In this document: piece by piece, positions 1 through 8,302 of the stretch
How the letters are laid out: every line of letters begins with the position of its first letter
How positions within the stretch are numbered: position 1 is the first letter of the stretch
Origin: JBNPEO01 sp050490315
GTDB lineage: Bacteria; Actinomycetota; Actinomycetes; Actinomycetales; Micrococcaceae
Assembly: GCF_050490315.1 (NCBI RefSeq)
Contig: NZ_JBNPEO010000010.1
Span: 31,296 to 95,295, forward strand
Direction of reading: 5' to 3'
DNA: 64,000 bases
Translations under genes and position numbers: made by a program
Notes under the pieces: model-generated
What the model was told of the DNA's origin: nothing
What the model saw: the letters and a program-made list of their open reading frames with translations, nothing else
Databases searched by the model: none

Positions 1-608
1 ATCTCGACGGTGCGGATCTCACGACCGAGTTCATCCCTCTTGGTGATGTTGAGGTAGCCGATGGGGGCTTTCCCGTTGGTGCCGCCCGTGATCGCCTTCT
101 CCGTCATGCCCTTGGTGACCTCGTTGGCAAGGTTGCGACTATAGAACTCGGCAATCGTGGACATGATGCCGTGCAGCAGCATCCCCGACGGGGTCTCATC
201 GATGTTCTCCGTTGCGGAGACGAGGATGACGCCGGCGTCCTTCAATGCGAGATGGATGGCGACATCGTCGGCACGGTTACGGGCGAGGCGGTCGACTTTG
301 TGGACGATGCAGTAGGCGACGTGGTTGGTCTTGACGTACTCGATCATCCGCATCAGTTCGGGCCGGTCAGCGGACTTCGCAGAGGCTCCGGCGTCGACGA
401 ACTCTTCCACGACCACGGCCCGCAGGTCGCGGGCTTTGCGGAGGTTCGCTTCGCGCTGTGCGGGGATCGAGAAGCCCTCGTCGCGGCCGCCGCGTTCGGC
501 TTGTTCCTTGGTGGAGACGCGCAGGTAGGACACGGCGAGGGTCGTGGTCTCGCCGATGCGCTCCCAATCGGTATCGGTCGGTGATTGGTCGGTCAGGGTG
601 GTGCTCAT
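1..608 (-). CDS. Large serine recombinase (ICE integrase), C-terminus cut by window edge
   Basis: This is the N-terminal 202 residues of a site-specific serine recombinase, likely the integrase/excisionase of the element. The resolvase catalytic domain begins near residue 28 with YLRVSTKEQ, which carries the nucleophilic serine. It continues with the family pattern EGFSIPAQREAN and the conserved VDRLARNRAD arginine region. A segment reading GFYxRNLANEV-like leads into the recombinase domain (KGMTEKAITGG, APIGYLN). The ATG at 608 was chosen because the conserved domain follows directly. The 5' leader is strongly structured (see 609-716). Downstream zinc-ribbon and coiled-coil domains would lie outside the window. 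Confidence 0.9.
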   Translation of the reverse strand, partial: MSTTLTDQSPTDTDWERIGETTTLAVSYLRVSTKEQAERGGRDEGFSIPAQREANLRKARDLRAVVVEEFVDAGASAKSADRPELMRMIEYVKTNHVAYCIVHKVDRLARNRADDVAIHLALKDAGVILVSATENIDETPSGMLLHGIMSTIAEFYSRNLANEVTKGMTEKAITGGTNGKAPIGYLNITKRDELGREIRTVE

Positions 609-716
609 GGGTCGTGTTTCCTTCCCCGGATGTTCGGGGCCAGCACGAGCAGACAGGTATCCGCTGGTGCGGTGCGACTCGTAAAGGGGAAACACGACCC
701 GGCAACAGATACCGGG
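609..716 (-). promoter_or_regulatory. Structured leader of the serine recombinase gene
   Basis: A 13-bp perfect inverted repeat, GGGTCGTGTTTCC at 609-621 and its complement at 688-700, ends directly against the recombinase ATG. It encloses hairpins CCCCG/CGGGG (about 625-640) and CCAGC/GCTGG (about 641-667). A further CCCGG/CCGGG hairpin sits at 698-716. In the transcript the outer stem would take in the weak purine-rich ribosome-binding region before the start codon. This could be a translational switch on the recombinase or a protein-binding site. No known riboswitch class is recognised. Confidence 0.45.
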
Positions 717-766
717 TAAGCCACGAAGGCCAAACATGACTGCGCACCCCGACCGAACCCGCGGGC

Positions 767-982
767 TCAGCCGTTGGCGTGTTGCGTATCTGATTCTACC
801 TCGCCACCCCGACAAGCAGCAGTGGAGGTGGCGGTGGTCTTGTCGCTCTTGGCGCGGTCCAGGGCCATGCCGATGAACACCTGGGCGAGCTTGTGCAGGT
901 CCGGTGACTCCCGTAGTTCTGCTTCCAGCTCGTGGTCACGCATCCGCGCAGGTAACCGGCTATCGGGGGTGTGGGTGCTCAT
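767..982 (-). CDS. Small hypothetical protein of the transfer operon
   Basis: A 71-residue, charged, soluble protein rich in Glu, Arg and Asp (LEAELRESPDLHKLAQVFIG). No family is recognised. Its ATG overlaps the TGA of the DUF4913-type gene upstream by four bases (ATGA), which indicates translational coupling. It is the last gene of the operon before the recombinase. The overlap and codon usage like its neighbours support it being real. Function is unknown. Confidence 0.6.
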   Translation of the reverse strand: MSTHTPDSRLPARMRDHELEAELRESPDLHKLAQVFIGMALDRAKSDKTTATSTAACRGGEVESDTQHANG

Positions 983-1566
983 CGAACTTCTCCGGTTTCT
1001 TCGTCGATGCGCGCGAAGAACGCATCCTCCGATGCCCGACGTGCGGCGACCTCGGCGAGGACGAACTTTATGAACTCCTTCTCCCGATGCGCGATCACGA
1101 AATCCTCAACAGGCGGGCCAGGCTTCTGGCCGGGCCAGATCGTCTGCCGGGTCGGGCGGTCACGATCCAACCTGGTGCCCGAGGCGGCTACCCAGTCGCG
1201 GAGGCGCTGGCGGGCGTCGGCGAAGTCGCGGTGCCAGCCCAGCGGGGCGGAGCCGTCTTGTGCGGGGTCGTAGGCGCACAGCCAGTGCAGGTGCAGCGCG
1301 GACAGCTCCCACAACAGCTCCGGGTGGTGGTGCCAGAACGGTGGGATCACCGACGCCGGGAGTCCGTAGGTGTGGCGGAGCCAGTTCACCCACCTGTTCA
1401 GTTCCAGCCACTCGACTTCCAGATCGTGCGAGAGCAGCAGGTTCCAGTTCACCGGATGCGGCGGCCCCGACATCTCCTGGCCGCCCGGCCTGGTGGAACC
1501 CTCATCGAAGTCGGGTTCGTCGAAGTCCGGCTCATCATCCGGCGGCGTGACGTTTGGGATGTCCAT
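979..1566 (-). CDS. DUF4913 domain-containing protein
   Basis: A 195-residue soluble protein. An acidic N-terminus (repeated DEPDFDE) is followed by a Trp-rich middle region (VEWLELNRWVNWLRHTYG, then WHHHPELLWELSALHLHW) typical of DUF4913 proteins, which are common on actinobacterial conjugative elements and some phages. The molecular role is unknown. The start overlaps the TAA of ssb by one base, so it is probably co-translated with ssb. A second, C-terminal helical part ends in IDEETGEVR. The family assignment is from memory of the pattern and has not been searched. Confidence 0.65.
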   Translation of the reverse strand: MDIPNVTPPDDEPDFDEPDFDEGSTRPGGQEMSGPPHPVNWNLLLSHDLEVEWLELNRWVNWLRHTYGLPASVIPPFWHHHPELLWELSALHLHWLCAYDPAQDGSAPLGWHRDFADARQRLRDWVAASGTRLDRDRPTRQTIWPGQKPGPPVEDFVIAHREKEFIKFVLAEVAARRASEDAFFARIDEETGEVR

Positions 1567-2027
1567 TACAGGCCGATCCCGCCTGAGGTCGGCCCGCTCT
1601 GGGTGCGCTGCGGAGCATCGAACGCCGTGGCGGCTCGCGCGGGCGCGTCCTGCTCGATGCCGGTGTTGCGGGGTGTGCGGTCCACGTCGTAGCGGGTGCG
1701 GGCCATGTCGTGGCCGAGACGACGGGCGACGAACTCTTCGCCCTCGACCTTCTGCCCCTCGCGCTCGTAGGCGTACTCACGGACGTAGCCTTCGGCCACG
1801 ATCTTGTCGCCCTTCGCGAGGCGTTCCGCGCCCTGCTCGGCAGCGGCCTTGAACGCGACCAGGTTGTGGAACGTGGTCTCCAACTGGGTGAACGACCCGT
1901 CCTCCTCGGCCCGGTAGTGCTCCTTGCCGACCTTCATGAACAGCCGCGCATCGCCCTGCTCGGTGCGGGTCAACTGCGGCTCCGAAGCCACGAACCCCGA
2001 AAACGAATCCTGCGTCTGAATAGCCAT
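1566..2027 (-). CDS. ssb: Single-stranded DNA-binding protein
   Basis: A 153-residue OB-fold SSB that would protect transferred or replicating single strands of the element. After MAIQTQDSFSGFVAS come the SSB beta strands, with TRTEQGDARLFMKVG, LVAFKAAAEQGAERLAKGD and IVAEGYVREYAYEREGQKV. The C-terminal tail is shorter and less acidic than in chromosomal SSB. The ATG at 2027 was chosen over the upstream GTG at 2045 because GGAGA sits 7 bases before it. The leader contains a hairpin and a motif that can pair with the Shine-Dalgarno region (see 2038-2090). Confidence 0.88.
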   Translation of the reverse strand: MAIQTQDSFSGFVASEPQLTRTEQGDARLFMKVGKEHYRAEEDGSFTQLETTFHNLVAFKAAAEQGAERLAKGDKIVAEGYVREYAYEREGQKVEGEEFVARRLGHDMARTRYDVDRTPRNTGIEQDAPARAATAFDAPQRTQSGPTSGGIGL

Positions 2028-2037
2028 CTGCCTGTCT

Positions 2038-2090
2038 CCTGACACTTACGTGGCCCCATCGGACGGGGCCACCGTGAAGGTCAGGTGCAC
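2038..2090 (-). promoter_or_regulatory. Hairpin leader with TGCACCTG element before ssb
   Basis: Read on the minus strand, TGCACCTGAC is followed by a perfect 8-bp hairpin (GTGGCCCC/GGGGCCAC, at 2050-2072) and then by GTCAGGAG, the Shine-Dalgarno region of ssb. CCTGAC (2080-2085) is complementary to GTCAGG (2038-2043), so an outer stem could mask the ribosome-binding site. The same TGCACCTG element recurs before other transfer genes at about 6.8, 10.1 and 14.56 kb. Confidence 0.45.
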
Positions 2091-2108
2091 TACACCGACC
2101 ACGCGACG

Positions 2109-3887
2109 TCAGGTGTCAGAGGGACGCTGCAGGAGGCCTTCGATCTCGGCTCGGTCACGCTTCAACTGCTCCGTGTCTGGACGACCGGGCCATGCGCGCA
2201 GGTCGGTCACGATCGGTGGTGCGGCGCGTAGGAGGGTGACGCCGGTGCCGAAGGGCAGGGTGCGGATGCGGTCTGGCGGCAGGATCGGCACCCGCCTCAC
2301 CGAACGCTGATTCGACCGCGTTCCGTGATCCCCGAGGGTCACGGAGTCGGTGAACTCGTCGCGTTCGCCGATGAGGGTGGAGAGGTCTTGGAGGTCTTTG
2401 GAGTTCGATGCCCCGCCGAGAATCACCTTGACGATGGAGGCGTCCCAGATCGCTCCGGCCTGGTTCTCGCTCCATTTGTCGCGGGCCTGGGCGAGTGACT
2501 GCAATACGGGAAGCGTGGTGATTCCGGTGCCGCCGCCTTCTGCCATGAGCGTCGGCAGTGACGGGAGTGGTGCGAGGTTTCCAATTTCGTCGAGTGCGAG
2601 CAGGAGTGGTGGGTCGAGGCGGGCGCCGGGTGAGCGTGCGGCGATGCGGCGGGCGGTTTCGATGAGGTCTTCCACGAACGCCGTCACCAACGCCGCCGAG
2701 GCGCCCGCTCCGGCACCAGTGGCGAGGAGATACAGCGTGCCGCGGTTCTTGATGAAGGCTTCGGGGTCGAAGTTCTCACCCTCACTCGGACTCACGGCGT
2801 CGAGGACGCGCGGGTCGGCGAGGGCACCGAGTGCGAGGGAGACGCCTTGCCAGATGGAGTCGCGGGTGCGGGGGTCGGAGTCGATCATCGCCTCCAACGA
2901 GTCAGCCCACCCCGCCGCCGCGTTCGGGTTCGCGGTGAGAATCGCGACTGCCTCAGCAGCAGCCGACGGATCAAGCGTCCACCGGAACAGTTCAGCCGGT
3001 GAACGATGATCCAATGCGGCGGCGTGGAGGAGGCCTTGGAGTGCGGTGCGGGTCTTTCCTTCCCAGAACCCACCGGACTCGACACCACCAGCAGAGAGTC
3101 CGGTGGCGGAGGCGAGCCCGGTGGCGCGAATCATCGCTGTCAGCGGGTCCTCACACCCCCGGACCGGGGACCAGCGCAGGCCTGCGGGGACGCCTTCGGC
3201 GAGGTGCTGCGGATCGAACACCGCGACCGGACCCGCATTACGACGACGAGCACGGAGTGTGACGGTGAGATTGTCCGGTCTCGTGGAGGTCGTCACCACA
3301 GCGCCGGGCGCGTCGAGGATCGCGTTGATGACGACGTGTAGGCCCTTGCCGGAGCGGGGCGGCCCGATCAGCAGAATCGAGTCCTCGACCGACGCCCACA
3401 CCTGCTTGCCGCGTGAACTGCCGAGCAAGTAGCCCACATCCTGCGGCTCCGGGTTTTCGAGTGACGGCCGCAATGCTGATGCCCTGCCCAGGAGCGCTTT
3501 TGCGGAGGTTGTCTGTGTGACTTCGTGGCTGGTGGCGGTGCCTGCGAGTCGGCGTGGATCTGTTTCGACCTTGCGGGAGTGTCTGCGCCATTTCGTCCAG
3601 CACCAGCCGAGCCCGACCGTCACCCCAGTAAGCAGCACGGCAGTGACGATCCAGTAGACGGCCGGGTTCAGCCCATCAGCTCCGAGTGCGGCGCTGGGGT
3701 CGCCTGGGTTGAACAGCACGGCCATGCCGCCTGCGGGTCCGCTGGTGGGCTGCGCGGTGCCGGTGATGAACGCGGCTACCGACCCGGCTCCGCGCAGGAC
3801 GAGGCCGAGGGCGAAGACCCCGATCAGTCCGATAAGGGCGGCGTTGGTGAGTTCGTCACCCATGCTCCCGGTCTGTCGTTCGTTCAT
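2109..3887 (-). CDS. VirD4/TraG-type conjugative coupling protein
   Basis: A 592-residue membrane-anchored ATPase that would bring the relaxase-DNA complex to the type IV secretion channel. Two hydrophobic segments lie at about residues 15-42 and 76-97. The Walker A motif GPPRSGKG is at 175-182. The Walker B region reads PLLLALDEIGNLAPLPSL, followed by a conserved TTLPVLQSLAQARDKW stretch as in TraM/VirD4 recognition domains. Its start overlaps the stop of the 182-residue protein upstream by four bases. A second ATG nine codons in (MGDEL) is possible. Length and motif order fit the family well. Confidence 0.9.
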   Translation of the reverse strand: MNERQTGSMGDELTNAALIGLIGVFALGLVLRGAGSVAAFITGTAQPTSGPAGGMAVLFNPGDPSAALGADGLNPAVYWIVTAVLLTGVTVGLGWCWTKWRRHSRKVETDPRRLAGTATSHEVTQTTSAKALLGRASALRPSLENPEPQDVGYLLGSSRGKQVWASVEDSILLIGPPRSGKGLHVVINAILDAPGAVVTTSTRPDNLTVTLRARRRNAGPVAVFDPQHLAEGVPAGLRWSPVRGCEDPLTAMIRATGLASATGLSAGGVESGGFWEGKTRTALQGLLHAAALDHRSPAELFRWTLDPSAAAEAVAILTANPNAAAGWADSLEAMIDSDPRTRDSIWQGVSLALGALADPRVLDAVSPSEGENFDPEAFIKNRGTLYLLATGAGAGASAALVTAFVEDLIETARRIAARSPGARLDPPLLLALDEIGNLAPLPSLPTLMAEGGGTGITTLPVLQSLAQARDKWSENQAGAIWDASIVKVILGGASNSKDLQDLSTLIGERDEFTDSVTLGDHGTRSNQRSVRRVPILPPDRIRTLPFGTGVTLLRAAPPIVTDLRAWPGRPDTEQLKRDRAEIEGLLQRPSDT

Positions 3888-4432
3888 GGCAGCGGCCTGA
3901 CGTGGATGGTGCCGGAGATCCGGCCGAACAACAGCACATCCCGCGCCCCGCCCTGAGAGGACGGGAGCTGGCTCAGATCGAGAAGCGCTCGCGCCGTACC
4001 GCCGGTGGCGTCGGTGTGAGCGACGATGACGGCGACCGCGACATCCTCGCCAGGCAAGTATCCATCGGCGGTGACCTCCACCAGTGCCGGGGTCTTCCGC
4101 CTCCGCAGCGGCTGCTCAGCGATAGTGGGCGGTTCGGGCTCTGGTGCGCGGGTGCGCTTTCGGGGATGGATGAGGTCGGTGAAAACACTGCCGTCTACCT
4201 CACGGACCTCGATGCGCACCGCCACAGTGCGGTCCTTCGTGACGGCATCGAGCAAGTCAGCGAAGCCGCCGCGCGTCCATTCCCCGCGAGGAGGTGGCGG
4301 GAACACCGCCCCGTCCACGGTGACATCGAGCGCTCCGGTGTTGGTGACGATCACGCGGACGTTCGGGAGCACCGCCTGCACCGAGGCCTCATCCCCGTTG
4401 GCTGCGTGCTTTTTGTGAGGGTGCAAGTTCAT
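3884..4432 (-). CDS. Conserved hypothetical transfer-operon protein
   Basis: A 182-residue soluble protein with no recognised family and no signal peptide or membrane segment. The N-terminal half (VRVIVTNTGALDVTVDGAVF) reads as beta-rich. The middle is basic and Pro-rich (RKRTRAPEPEPPTIAEQ), and a second beta-rich part follows. It sits between the VirB4-like ATPase, whose TAG is immediately adjacent, and the coupling protein, with a four-base overlap. A cytosolic accessory role in transfer is plausible but inferred from position alone. Confidence 0.6.
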   Translation of the reverse strand: MNLHPHKKHAANGDEASVQAVLPNVRVIVTNTGALDVTVDGAVFPPPPRGEWTRGGFADLLDAVTKDRTVAVRIEVREVDGSVFTDLIHPRKRTRAPEPEPPTIAEQPLRRRKTPALVEVTADGYLPGEDVAVAVIVAHTDATGGTARALLDLSQLPSSQGGARDVLLFGRISGTIHVRPLP

Positions 4433-5917
4433 CTACTTCACCCCTGAGATGAGACGGGAGCTCGTGTCGAACATCTCCAACTCAGCGGGATGGAGCTGGT
4501 GCTGGCAAACGAAGGATCTGTCCTTGATCCGCCACAGTCCTTGCCCGATGCCCAACCCGGGGAGGAGCTTCTGTTCGGTGCCGGTGAGTCCGAGGGCGCT
4601 GGCGGTGGCTCCGAGCTGGTCGGATTCCTGCCGGTACACGATCCGTGTCTCCGCGTTTGCGAGCAAGGAGTTGGCGAGGGAGCGCATGGCTGAGCCTTGG
4701 TCGCCGACGTTGTCGAGGTCGGTGAGCTTGTGGAAGATCAGCATGTTTGCGATCCCGTAGTGTCGCGCGAGCCGCCAGTGCGCATCCATCCGCCGCAGTA
4801 GCGCTGGGTGGGACATGAGTCGCCAGGCTTCGTCGTAGATCACCCACCGCTGACCACCATTCGGGTCCAGCAGTGCGGATTCCATCCACGCGCTGGAGCA
4901 CGTCATGAGAACGCTGATGAGGGTGCTGTTTTCGGTGACTCGTGAGAGGTCGAGGGAGATCATCGGCAATGACGGATCAAACCGCACCGTTGACGGCCCA
5001 TCGAACAAACCGGCAAGATCGCCCGCTACGAGGCGGCGGAGGGCGTGCCCGACGAGCCGCCCGTCTTCCGCGAGCCGGCCGTCGGTGTCGTCGGAGGGGT
5101 TGAGTATGCGGTCGACGACCATCGGCAGGATCGGCACCGTGTTCTCCCGCACCGTCTGCGTCAGCGCGAGGTCGATCGCGGTGTGCTCCAGTGGTGTCAA
5201 GCCCCGCGCGAGGACGGTTTCAGCGAGGGCTCCGATGAGGTCGCGGCGGCGGGAGGCGACGGTGGCGGCCCATTGCTCATCCGAGAGGCCCGAGGTTCGC
5301 ATGCCTTCATCGAGCGGATTCAGCCTCGTGTTCAGGCCGTGGCCGAGGACGATCGCCCTCCCGCCGACGGCCTGTGCGACTGCGGTGTGTTCGCCTTTCG
5401 GATCACCGGGGACATAGACCCTGCGGCCGAACGGCAGGCTGCGTGTATAGAGGGACTTCGCCAGCGAGGACTTCCCCGAGCCGACGATCCCGGCGAGGAC
5501 TACGTTGGGTGCGGTGATGATGCCGCGCGCGTAGAGCACCCACGGGTCATAAACGAAGCTCCCGCCAGAGTAGAGGTCCTGCCCCACGAACACGCCATCG
5601 GAGCCGAGGCCACCTTCTGCGACAAACGGATACGCCCCAGCCAACGTCGCCGACGTGTCCTGATGACGCGGCACCCGGAACCGGCCCGGCGACCGCAACG
5701 CCGCAGCACCCGGTTCACCGGAGGCGGGTAGATAGGTGGTGGCTCGCCGTTCGGCGCGCTCGGCCTCGGCCTTCGCGACAGCCGCAGCCTTCTCCGCCTT
5801 CCGCTGTTCGGCGGTGATTCGTGCCGCAGCCTGACGGCGTTGCTTGCGCAGGCGGCGCTTCTCCGCCGTCGGGGCGACAAGGACAGAGGTGTGGAGACGT
5901 TCGGGTTCGGCGCTCAT
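4433..5917 (-). CDS. VirB4-like conjugation ATPase
   Basis: A 494-residue ATPase expected to power assembly or operation of the type IV channel at the inner face of the membrane. A basic coiled-coil N-terminus (about 20-60) precedes the nucleotide-binding domain. Walker A is GIVGSGKSS at about 143-151, followed by RRVYVPGDPKGE. Walker B is near WVIYDEAWRLM, with a later IANMLIFHKLTDLD stretch. It is shorter than classical VirB4 (about 800 residues); in actinobacterial elements the missing N-terminal part may be supplied by the SCO6880 protein nearby. The ATG at 5917 overlaps the upstream stop by four bases; the open frame continues further upstream but overlaps a better gene. Confidence 0.88.
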   Translation of the reverse strand: MSAEPERLHTSVLVAPTAEKRRLRKQRRQAAARITAEQRKAEKAAAVAKAEAERAERRATTYLPASGEPGAAALRSPGRFRVPRHQDTSATLAGAYPFVAEGGLGSDGVFVGQDLYSGGSFVYDPWVLYARGIITAPNVVLAGIVGSGKSSLAKSLYTRSLPFGRRVYVPGDPKGEHTAVAQAVGGRAIVLGHGLNTRLNPLDEGMRTSGLSDEQWAATVASRRRDLIGALAETVLARGLTPLEHTAIDLALTQTVRENTVPILPMVVDRILNPSDDTDGRLAEDGRLVGHALRRLVAGDLAGLFDGPSTVRFDPSLPMISLDLSRVTENSTLISVLMTCSSAWMESALLDPNGGQRWVIYDEAWRLMSHPALLRRMDAHWRLARHYGIANMLIFHKLTDLDNVGDQGSAMRSLANSLLANAETRIVYRQESDQLGATASALGLTGTEQKLLPGLGIGQGLWRIKDRSFVCQHQLHPAELEMFDTSSRLISGVK

Positions 5918-6747
5918 CGGCCGAGCCCCCGCCCGGTGACCTGGGAGGGGCGGCCTGAGCTGGCGAACCAGTCCTTCTTCGGAGCAGCCTCGACGCCCCG
6001 CGCGGTCGCTATGGTGGTCGCCGCTGCGGGCGCGGCTCGACCTGGGCCACCGCCGAGACCGCCTGCAGCTACCGGCCGCGCGGGTGCCGGTGCCGGGTCT
6101 GTGAGGCCGGGGTCGGGCAGGACGTCGTAGGTGCGGTAGAGGCTGACGTGGCCCAGCGCCGGTTCGTAGCTCAGCGTGTACTCGCCCTCGGTGACGGTCC
6201 GGTCGAACGTGCCCACCGGTGGGGTGTCGTAGACGTACCCGTTCGAGAGGGCCGCGTCGGTGGTTTCGTCGCCGTAGTCCCACTGCTTGAGGTGTTCGAT
6301 CCCGGCGGTGGTGCCGTCGCGGTGGATGAGGTCGAGTACCTGGTCGGCTTCTTCGCCTTGGAGGAACACGACGCTGACCCACCGGCGGCTGGTGGCGGGT
6401 TCCTCGTGCCAGGCGATCCGCCCGGCCGCGCTCATCGCCGCATCGAGTCGGTCGTGGGCGGCGTCGATCAGCGTGGCGGCCTGGTGCAGCTCATCTGCCA
6501 CCGCCAGCGCATCTTTCGCTCCGGCTGCGGGGTCGCCGTCGTCGTTGAACGCGCGAGGTTGGCCGGTGATGTGGGCGGAGGCGAGCTGGTCGAAAACCTG
6601 CCGCAACGACCGCGCCCCCGCGAGGAGATCACCCAGCACCCCATACATCTCGCGCGGCTGCTCGACACGGATGGTCGCGTGGGCAAGACCCCGGAGCGCT
6701 TCGGACGCTTCCGCGGCGTCTTTCGTGGGATCGGAGAAAGCGGGCAT
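5914..6747 (-). CDS. Conserved hypothetical protein of transfer operon
   Basis: A 277-residue soluble protein. The N-terminal half is helical (AAEASEALRGLAHATIRVEQ; LASAHITGQ; DALAVADELHQAATLIDAAH). The middle is a beta-rich domain (RRWVSVVFLQGEEADQVLDL; YVYDTPPVGTFDRTVTEGEY). A Pro/Ala/Gly-rich linker precedes a basic tail. The ATG at 6747 follows TATGGAGG at a good distance, and a strong hairpin lies just upstream. No catalytic motif is recognised. The four-base overlap with the VirB4-like gene suggests the two products are made together. Confidence 0.6.
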   Translation of the reverse strand: MPAFSDPTKDAAEASEALRGLAHATIRVEQPREMYGVLGDLLAGARSLRQVFDQLASAHITGQPRAFNDDGDPAAGAKDALAVADELHQAATLIDAAHDRLDAAMSAAGRIAWHEEPATSRRWVSVVFLQGEEADQVLDLIHRDGTTAGIEHLKQWDYGDETTDAALSNGYVYDTPPVGTFDRTVTEGEYTLSYEPALGHVSLYRTYDVLPDPGLTDPAPAPARPVAAGGLGGGPGRAAPAAATTIATARGVEAAPKKDWFASSGRPSQVTGRGLGR

Positions 6748-6770
6748 GACGGGGCCTCCATAACGCAGTT

Positions 6771-6815
6771 GAGGGACAGCCCCACGCAGGTGCGCGGGCT
6801 GTCCCTCAGGTGCAC
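6771..6815 (-). promoter_or_regulatory. Strong hairpin with two CACCTG elements in transfer operon
   Basis: A 12-bp perfect stem (GAGGGACAGCCC at 6771-6782, complement at 6796-6807) has a 13-base loop that itself contains GCGCACCTGCG. A TGCACCTG element abuts the stem at 6807-6815. It lies between the SCO6880 gene and the 277-residue gene. It could be an internal attenuator, an RNA-processing site or a protein-binding hairpin. There is no U-tract, so it is not a classical intrinsic terminator. Confidence 0.5.
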
Positions 6816-6838
6816 TCACCACCCCCTCTCGCTCGGGC

Positions 6839-8296
6839 TTAGACCTTCCGGCACAGCGGTAGCGCCGCTGCCGTAAACGCTGCCGCCTGCTGACCAACCA
6901 ACAGCCGGGTCTCACACGAGGCTTGGATCGCTGCCTGCTCAATCGCAGCAACCGCAGCGTCGAGCTCGTTCACGGTGGGTGCTGTGATGGTGACCAGGCC
7001 GGTGTAGCGGAGGATGCCGTGTCCTGCGGTGAGGTCGGCTTCCTGCTGCAACACGTCTTGATACTCGGCGGTTTGGGAGGCGTCTTCGATCTGCCCGATC
7101 CGTTGCCGCTGCGCCTGATCGCTGATGTGCTCGACCTTCTTCTTCCTGATGTCTCGTGCGGCTTGGTCGGAACGCATGGGGGTGCAGATCAACGAGAACG
7201 AGCGTTGAATCCCGGTCGAGAGCAGCACCGGCGACAGGAACCCCGGATACACAAGCGAGCGGGGCCATTCACTGATCCACAGCGTGGCGTGGTGGGCGGA
7301 GTCGGTGCGGATACGACCCCACGATTCATTGACCGCGACGGGGCCTGCGGTGGCAAGCGACTGGCCGACCTCCCCGTGCCGTTCCAATGTCGCCGCGATT
7401 GCGGGGTCGTACGCGGAGCGGAGAATGACAGCGATCTGCCCTGGCGTGAGCCACCCAGAGGGGTTCAGGTCCGCCGACCGGAGCGCTGCGGTCAGGGTCG
7501 CCATCTCCTGCCTCAGCACCGCGGCTGCACCCCGCATGCCACCACCGGCGGTACGGATCTGCCTCCCGGCCGCGCGCATGTCCAGTGAGAGCGACAGGGT
7601 GGTGGCGTGGCGTTCCCCGGCAGGCCCGGCTCGGTCGATGAGTTCGCCATAGGTGGTCGAAGCCCAGGAGTCGTCGTGGGTGCCGTGCGCGGCCCACCAC
7701 TCCGCGAGCCCGGTGCCGGAGTCTGGCAGGGTGCGTTCGAGGATCTGCAAGGTCGCGATCCGTCCGGATCGGCAGACGGTGGCGAGGACGCGGCCCCAGG
7801 AGGTGACGCGGCGTTCCTGCTCACCCGGATCAAGCAGCACGAACGCGGGATGCGTCACTTCGCAGACCACAGTGAGGGTGCCCGCGTGGGGGTCGTGGAT
7901 CATCCCCGCCTCGGTCTCCGGGTCGGTGAACTCCCGCAACCTCGCCATATCCCCAGGCAGTGCGAGGGTCCCGACGGGGCGGGGTGCGACAACTTTGCGG
8001 CGGTATATGAGTTGCCCGATCGTCGTGCGCCAGATCCACCAGCACCCGACCGGCAGCCATTCCACCAGCGGCCGTCCTGCGATGGGGATCCAGGTGAGGG
8101 CGACCGACAGTGCCCAGATAGGTGCGGTGTAAGCCAGGAGGATGCCACCGCCTGCGTAGAGGGCCCCGACGAAGGAGAGGATGCCGACCGCGAGCGTCAC
8201 CAGTTGCGGAAGCGACAGTCCGAGGAGGACGCCGCGGCGGGTGAGGCGGGAGAACTTCACCGGCACCAACTCACTGGCACTCTTACTGCTGCTCAT
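6839..8296 (-). CDS. SCO6880-family conjugation protein
   Basis: A 485-residue protein of the SCO6880 type found beside VirB4 in actinobacterial conjugative elements. Two hydrophobic segments near residues 27-75 (LVTLAVGILSFVGALYAGG; APIWALSVALTWIPI) resemble a PrgI/VirB3-like membrane anchor. The long cytosolic part (LTVVCEVTHPAFVLLDPGEQ; LYIRRTEADLN-like helices; SLICTPMRSDQAARDIRKKK) resembles the N-terminal region of VirB4. It may complement the short VirB4-like ATPase encoded two genes downstream. The ATG lies six bases after the TrbL-like stop. The exact role is inferred. Confidence 0.8.
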   Translation of the reverse strand: MSSSKSASELVPVKFSRLTRRGVLLGLSLPQLVTLAVGILSFVGALYAGGGILLAYTAPIWALSVALTWIPIAGRPLVEWLPVGCWWIWRTTIGQLIYRRKVVAPRPVGTLALPGDMARLREFTDPETEAGMIHDPHAGTLTVVCEVTHPAFVLLDPGEQERRVTSWGRVLATVCRSGRIATLQILERTLPDSGTGLAEWWAAHGTHDDSWASTTYGELIDRAGPAGERHATTLSLSLDMRAAGRQIRTAGGGMRGAAAVLRQEMATLTAALRSADLNPSGWLTPGQIAVILRSAYDPAIAATLERHGEVGQSLATAGPVAVNESWGRIRTDSAHHATLWISEWPRSLVYPGFLSPVLLSTGIQRSFSLICTPMRSDQAARDIRKKKVEHISDQAQRQRIGQIEDASQTAEYQDVLQQEADLTAGHGILRYTGLVTITAPTVNELDAAVAAIEQAAIQASCETRLLVGQQAAAFTAAALPLCRKV

Positions 8297-8302
8297 GGCG
8301 GG

